Origin: DATKMS01 sp041497995
GTDB lineage: Bacteria; Desulfobacterota; Binatia; HRBIN30
Assembly: GCA_041497995.1 (NCBI GenBank)
Contig: JBGQHM010000097.1
Span: forward strand, 1-18,217
Reading direction: 5' to 3'
DNA length: 18,217 bases
Part shown: piece by piece, positions 14,907-18,217 of the stretch
How positions within the stretch are numbered: the first letter of the stretch is position 1
How the letters are laid out: each line of letters starts with the position of its first letter
The notes under the pieces: model-generated
What the model was told of the DNA's origin: nothing
Seen by the model: only the letters and a program-made list of their open reading frames with translations
Database searches by the model: none
Translations under genes and position numbers: made by a program

Positions 14907-15149
14907 ATGAAGACCCGCATTGTCCGAATCGGCAACTCCCAAGGTGTCCGCCTCCCAAAACCCCTGATCGAGGAGGCGGGCCTCCCGGTGGACGTGGACG
15001 TCCGCGCCCGCAACGGCACGATCATCATTTCTCCGGCTGCTCGCCCGCGCGCCGGCTGGCGCGAAGCAGCCCAGCGGCAGCGGAACGCGGACCGGTTGCT
15101 CTCTCCTCCTACGCCCACCCGGTTTGATGAAGAAGAATGGGAATGGTAG
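14907..15149 (+). CDS. MazE/AbrB-type antitoxin
   Basis: An 80-residue AbrB-like antitoxin. The swapped-hairpin DNA-binding domain is seen in VRIGNSQGVRLPKPLIEEAG (6-25), the signature of MazE/PemI antitoxins, followed by VDVRARNGTIIISP. The C-terminal half, ending in FDEEEWEW, is the acidic toxin-binding tail. A TGAGG is 6 bp before the ATG. In intact systems the toxin gene overlaps the antitoxin stop, and here a toxin start does overlap it, but the toxin stops after 20 codons. The antitoxin is therefore an orphan in this locus. It may still repress its own promoter or neutralise another MazF. Confidence 0.88.
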   Translation: MKTRIVRIGNSQGVRLPKPLIEEAGLPVDVDVRARNGTIIISPAARPRAGWREAAQRQRNADRLLSPPTPTRFDEEEWEW

Positions 15150-15205
15150 CCGGAGAGGTCCGCTACGGTGACGTCTTCCTTGTCGATCTACCGAGCCCCC
15201 GATGA
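15143..15205 (+). pseudogene. Truncated MazF toxin remnant
   Basis: A 20-codon frame begins at the ATG overlapping the last 7 bp of mazE and reads MVAGEVRYGDVFLVDL, which matches the usual MazF/PemK N-terminus (VRRGDVFLVDLDP). It then diverges to PSPR and stops. About 90 codons that hold most of the toxin's RNase fold are missing; the next gene starts within the last codons of the remnant. Confidence 0.7.
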
Positions 15206-15951
15206 TGGACCTGTTCGTTCTCAGGAAGGCACTGACCGCCCTGGTGCTGCCGCCGACCGGTCCGTTGATCGTTGCCTTCCTGGGGCTCGCAATGCTGACG
15301 CGACGGCCGCGGCTGGGGCGCGGGCTTGCCTGGTTGGGCTTGCTGACGCTGTTGGCCCTGTCGCTGCCGGTCGTGTCTGATGCGTTGGTGCGTTCTCTTG
15401 ACCAGAGTCCCCCGCTGAATCTCGCACAGGTGCGCGACGCTGAAGCCATCGTAATTCTCGGCGGCGGGGTCCGCACGGATGCTGCCGAATACGGTGGAGA
15501 CACGTTGGGCCGGCTCAGTCTGGAGCGTGTACGCTACGGCGCGCTGGTCGCGCGCAAGACCCGCCTTCCGGTGCTGGTGTCGGGCGGCCCGGGGTTCGGC
15601 ACAGCGCCGGAAGCGGTACTCATGAAACAGGCGCTCGAGAACGAGTTTGGTGTCGCGGTCAGGTGGGCCGAGGTCACGTCGCGCGACACGCACGAGAACG
15701 CGATCCGGTCGGCAGAGATACTGCGCGCTGGGGGTATCCGTCATGTGATCCTGGTCGTGCATAGCTTCGACATACCGCGCGCAAAAGCGGAGCTGGTCGC
15801 CGCGGGACTGCAGGTCACCCTTGCGCCCACGGGTATTCCAGGCGGCGCATTCGAGCTGCGTGATTTGGTGCCGAGCGTCGGCGCGCTGCAGCTGAGCTAT
15901 TACGCGGTATACGAGCTGCTAGCCAACACGGCGCGGAGCATCGGAATCTGA
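15202..15951 (+). CDS. YdcF/ElyC-like DUF218 membrane protein
   Basis: A 249-residue protein with two N-terminal hydrophobic segments (about 14-32 and 40-58) followed by a DUF218 domain: AEAIVILGGGVRTDA (80-94), PVLVSGGPG (123-131), EVTSRDTHENAIRSAEIL (157-174) and VHSFDIPRAKAEL (186-198). This matches the ElyC/YdcF group, linked in E. coli (ElyC) to cell-envelope and lipid-carrier homeostasis, with the soluble domain probably on the periplasmic side. The length is normal. The start is the ATG at 15202, or the second ATG at 15205; neither has a clear ribosome-binding site, and both lie inside the mazF remnant, so the native upstream signals may have been lost. It is followed by an intrinsic terminator. 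Confidence 0.9.
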   Translation: MMDLFVLRKALTALVLPPTGPLIVAFLGLAMLTRRPRLGRGLAWLGLLTLLALSLPVVSDALVRSLDQSPPLNLAQVRDAEAIVILGGGVRTDAAEYGGDTLGRLSLERVRYGALVARKTRLPVLVSGGPGFGTAPEAVLMKQALENEFGVAVRWAEVTSRDTHENAIRSAEILRAGGIRHVILVVHSFDIPRAKAELVAAGLQVTLAPTGIPGGAFELRDLVPSVGALQLSYYAVYELLANTARSIGI

Positions 15952-15957
15952 TTCAGC

Positions 15958-15982
15958 AGCCCGATTCATCGGGCTTCCTTTC
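15958..15982 (+). terminator. Intrinsic terminator after the YdcF-like gene
   Basis: AGCCCGA (15958-15964), loop TTCA, TCGGGCT (15969-15975), then TCCTTTC. The 7-bp perfect stem with a T-rich tail begins 7 bp after the stop codon. Confidence 0.75.
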
Positions 15983-15991
15983 ACTCAGCCA

Positions 15992-16064
15992 GGGGCTTGA
16001 GCCCCAGGCGGTGCATGCTCAAGGCCCCGGGGAGAGCTTCGCAGCGGCTGGAAGCCGGTGCCAC
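15992..16064. repeat. Palindromic repeat cluster between the ydcF-like and MFS genes
   Basis: GGGGCTTGAGC (15992-16002) pairs with GCTCAAGGCCCC (16017-16028) with one bulge; GGGGCT-TG-AGCCCC also forms a small hairpin on its own. CGGCT-GGA-AGCCG (16045-16057), followed by GTGCCAC, is the same family as the palindrome at 14293-14327. Confidence 0.6.
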
Positions 16065-16122
16065 CCTTCAGTCGAGCACCCTCTGGCATCAGGCCGCACC
16101 TGTGCGATAAAGACTCGCCCCC

Positions 16123-17337
16123 ATGCTTCCACGCAATGTTCGCTTCTACCTCGTCAGCCGTTTCTGTTCGGGCGCGGCGATGACCCTGATGCGCGCGGCG
16201 ATTGCCTGGCACGTCTTCGCGCTCTCCAAGTCCGCCTTCCACCTCGGGCTCATCGGGCTCGTGCAGTTCATTCCGGCGCTCGGTCTGACCCTGATCGGTG
16301 GTGTCGTCGCCGACACGTACGATCGCCGGCGTATCATTATGCTGGCGCAGGTGGTCCCACTGCTGTGCGGCATCGTTCTCGCCTTCGTGACGCAGCATGG
16401 TTCCGCTAGCTTGCTGCTGCTCTACTCGCTGATCCTGTGCATCGCGGTGTCCGCCGCATTCGACAACCCGGCACGCGCGGCGCTGCTACCGACCTTGGTC
16501 ACGCGTGAGGCGTTTCCGAAAGCCGTGACCTACGCGTCGACGGTGCAGGCATTGGCCTTCGTCACCGGTCCGGCCGCGGGCGGGTTGATCATCGCCGCAG
16601 CCGGGATCGCCGCGGCCTACGCGGTCTACGCCGCACTCATCGTCGGCTCGATCAGTGGGCTCGCGATGCTTCACCCCCGGCGCGGTGAAGACGTCCGCCG
16701 GGGGGTGAGCTTGCACGCCGTCCGCGAAGGGCTCGCCTACGTGCGCCGGCACCAGGTGGTGCTGGGGTGCATGACCCTCGACATGTTCGCCGTCATCTTC
16801 GGCGGCGCCACGGCGTTGTTGCCGATCTACGCGAATGAGATTTTGCAGGTGGGTGCGACCGGCTACGGTGTGCTGAGCGCGTCGCTCGAAGCCGGCGCGT
16901 TGCTGTCGTCGCTGGTGCTCATGACACTGCCACCCGTCCGACGTGCGGGACGTGCCCTGCTCATCACCGTTGGCATCTACGGCGTTGCGACGATCCTCTT
17001 CGGCCTGTCGCGTTCATTTCCACTGTCGGTCGCCGCGTACATGCTCGTGGGCGTCGCCGACCAGGTGAGCGTGGTGATGCGCAGCACCGCGATCCAACTG
17101 TCGACCCCGGACGAGCTGCGGGGGCGTGTGAGCTCCGTGAACTTCATCTTCATTGGCGCCTCCAACCAGCTCGGTGCCGTGGAATCCGGGTTTGTCGCGG
17201 CCCTGACGAGCGCGCCGTTCGCCGTCGTCAGCGGGGGCATCGGGTGCCTCGTCGTGCTCGCCATTGTCGTCGCCGCCCTGCCCGAGCTGCGCCGCTACCG
17301 CACCGACCGCGGCGCTCCGGGACACGTCCACGCGTGA
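16123..17337 (+). CDS. MFS transporter (EntS/MFS_3-like exporter)
   Basis: A 404-residue major facilitator with 12 predicted transmembrane segments. Motif A between TM2 and TM3 is GGVVADTYDRRR (59-70). The central loop (about 190-215), LHPRRGEDVRRGVSLHAVRE then GLAYVRRH, is typical of the DHA3/EntS-like MFS_3 subgroup, as is DELRGRVSSVNFIFIGASNQLG near TM10. It is likely a proton-driven exporter of a small molecule such as a siderophore or drug across the inner membrane; the substrate is unknown. The start ATG at 16123 fits the family, beginning with RNVRFYLVSRF. A weak GATAAA lies 12 bp upstream. It stands after the palindrome cluster and 118 bp before nnrU. Confidence 0.9.
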   Translation: MLPRNVRFYLVSRFCSGAAMTLMRAAIAWHVFALSKSAFHLGLIGLVQFIPALGLTLIGGVVADTYDRRRIIMLAQVVPLLCGIVLAFVTQHGSASLLLLYSLILCIAVSAAFDNPARAALLPTLVTREAFPKAVTYASTVQALAFVTGPAAGGLIIAAAGIAAAYAVYAALIVGSISGLAMLHPRRGEDVRRGVSLHAVREGLAYVRRHQVVLGCMTLDMFAVIFGGATALLPIYANEILQVGATGYGVLSASLEAGALLSSLVLMTLPPVRRAGRALLITVGIYGVATILFGLSRSFPLSVAAYMLVGVADQVSVVMRSTAIQLSTPDELRGRVSSVNFIFIGASNQLGAVESGFVAALTSAPFAVVSGGIGCLVVLAIVVAALPELRRYRTDRGAPGHVHA

Positions 17338-17455
17338 AACCACCTTCGTGGACACACGGGGTGCACAGCGGCTGCGATCCCGCTAGACTACGGCCGGCAA
17401 TGTTGCCCATGACGAAACTACTGCACCGCGGCGCCACGCCACCCGAGAGGCAGCG

Positions 17456-18139
17456 ATGATCTCACTCGTACTGGCTGCAGCCTTCTTCGTCGGCATCCAC
17501 GTGTTCATCTCCGGCACTCGGTTGCGCGAGCGCCTCGTCGCTCAAACCGGTGACCAAGGGTTCCGCGGTCTGTTCTCGCTGCTCTCGTTGGTAGGGCTGG
17601 TGTGGATGGGCTGGGCCTACAGTCGCGCGCCATCCATCGATCTGTGGGGCAAGGCGCACGCCTTCCGGCCGCTCGCTCTGGGCTTCGCGTTGCTCGCGTT
17701 CCTCTTCGTCGGCATCGGTCTGACCACGCCGAGTCCGACGGCGGTGGGCGGTGAGTCGCAGCTCGACGAACCCGAGCCGGCGCGGGGTATCTTGCGCATC
17801 ACCCGGCATCCGTTCCTCTGGGGTGTGGCGCTGTGGGCCTTCACACATCTGATCCTGAACGGCGACGCGGCGTCGTTGGTACTGTTCGGTGCGTTGCTCC
17901 TGCTGGCGCTCGTCGGGCCGCTGTCGATCGACGCCAAGCGGCAGCGCGCGTTCGGCGGCAAATGGGGCCGCTTCGCCGCCGTCACGTCGAACGTGCCGTT
18001 CGCCGCGATCATCGAAGGCCGCAACGTTCTCAAGATCGACGAGCTCGGCATGTGGCGGATCGGCGTCGGGCTCGCCCTCTATGTGGCGTTGCTGTTCAGC
18101 CACGGCTGGCTGTTCGGGGTTTCCCCTTTCCCAATCTGA
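17456..18139 (+). CDS. NnrU family membrane protein
   Basis: A 227-residue NnrU-like integral membrane protein with about six hydrophobic segments (2-20, 38-55, 70-90, 118-135, 138-157 and 200-222). The family hallmark is ITRHPFLWGVALWAFTHLIL then NGD (115-137), with Arg117, His118, Pro119 and His131. NnrU was named for genes near nitrite and nitric-oxide reductase loci, and related proteins occur in methyltransferase/isomerase-like (Ziso) membrane families that may bind haem. No denitrification genes are in this window, so its role here is open. A GAGAGGC is about 6 bp before the ATG. A 19-residue frame at 17400-17459 overlaps the start (ATGA) and might couple translation, but may be chance. 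Confidence 0.87.
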   Translation: MISLVLAAAFFVGIHVFISGTRLRERLVAQTGDQGFRGLFSLLSLVGLVWMGWAYSRAPSIDLWGKAHAFRPLALGFALLAFLFVGIGLTTPSPTAVGGESQLDEPEPARGILRITRHPFLWGVALWAFTHLILNGDAASLVLFGALLLLALVGPLSIDAKRQRAFGGKWGRFAAVTSNVPFAAIIEGRNVLKIDELGMWRIGVGLALYVALLFSHGWLFGVSPFPI

Positions 18140-18159
18140 TCCATGGCATGAGTGGAGTG

Positions 18160-18217
18160 ATGCCTGAGTTCACCAACATAAACCGGGGCGACCTGCTCGC
18201 CAGATCGGCGCGCATCG
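18160..18217 (+). CDS. 5' end of a gene cut by the window edge
   Basis: A frame opens at the ATG at 18160 (or in frame at 18148) and runs to the window end without a stop, reading MPEFTNINRGDLLARSARI. This resembles the N-terminus of AMP-dependent acyl-CoA synthetases (pattern N-x-x-DLLxRxAR), but only 19 residues are visible, so the product is a guess. GGAG at 18153-18156 is close to the ATG at 18160. Confidence 0.35.
   Translation, partial: MPEFTNINRGDLLARSARI

Noticed and set aside
17400..17459. A 19-residue frame overlapping the nnrU start by ATGA, which could be a leader peptide.
   Set aside because: No ribosome-binding site or recognisable sequence; such a frame can arise by chance. 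Mentioned only in the nnrU entry.

Overview
This is a GC-rich window from a bacterial chromosome, densely packed with short operons on both strands. The gene content is acyl-CoA dehydrogenases, short-chain dehydrogenases, a luciferase-like flavin (F420-type) oxidoreductase, a molybdopterin enzyme, a sulfotransferase, an NnrU protein and a DUF6632-like membrane protein. Many short palindromic repeats sit in the gaps. This mix suggests an environmental lipid- or xenobiotic-degrading lineage, for example Binatota/Desulfobacterota_B or Rokubacteria-like, or a mycobacterium-like catabolic genome. The sequence contains no rRNA or other marker, so the taxonomic reading is inference only.

Layout. (1) 93-1335, minus: an SDR followed by an NTF2/SnoaL-like protein. 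(2) 1385-2324, plus: a Tat-type exported M15/VanY-like peptidase behind a TATAAT box and a palindrome; its 3' end overlaps the convergent RmlD-like gene. (3) 2308-5496, minus: a tightly overlapping operon of large ACAD subunit, small ACAD subunit and RmlD-like reductase. (4) 5603-6466, plus: a PAPS sulfotransferase, divergent from the ACAD operon. (5) 6467-7189: a 0.7-kb non-coding stretch with four alternating copies of a 16-bp repeat. (6) 7190-10111, plus: a HxlR regulator and a large molybdopterin oxidoreductase. (7) 10140-10236: an inverted-repeat element between convergent genes. (8) 10232-13094, minus: alpha/beta-hydrolase, MFE-2-type SDR and LLM oxidoreductase. (9) 13261-14264, plus: an isonitrile-hydratase-like DJ-1/PfpI protein followed by a decayed GNAT acetyltransferase. 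(10) 14396-15951, plus: a DUF6632-like membrane protein, a MazE antitoxin with only a 20-codon mazF remnant, and a YdcF/ElyC-like protein ending in an intrinsic terminator. (11) 16123-18139, plus: an MFS exporter and NnrU, then the first codons of another gene at the right edge.

How the genes fit together. The ACAD pair most resembles the alpha2beta2 ACADs used on CoA-linked side chains of sterols and other bulky acyl groups. The MFE-2-type SDR, the LLM enzyme and the hydrolase could act in related acyl or ring catabolism. HxlR probably controls itself and the molybdoenzyme. No phage genes, complete transposons, CRISPR arrays, tRNAs or rRNAs were seen. I see no clearly new multi-gene system. 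The most unusual signals are the palindromic repeat elements, the eroded mazEF and GNAT loci, and a molybdoenzyme lacking an obvious protein ligand to the metal.
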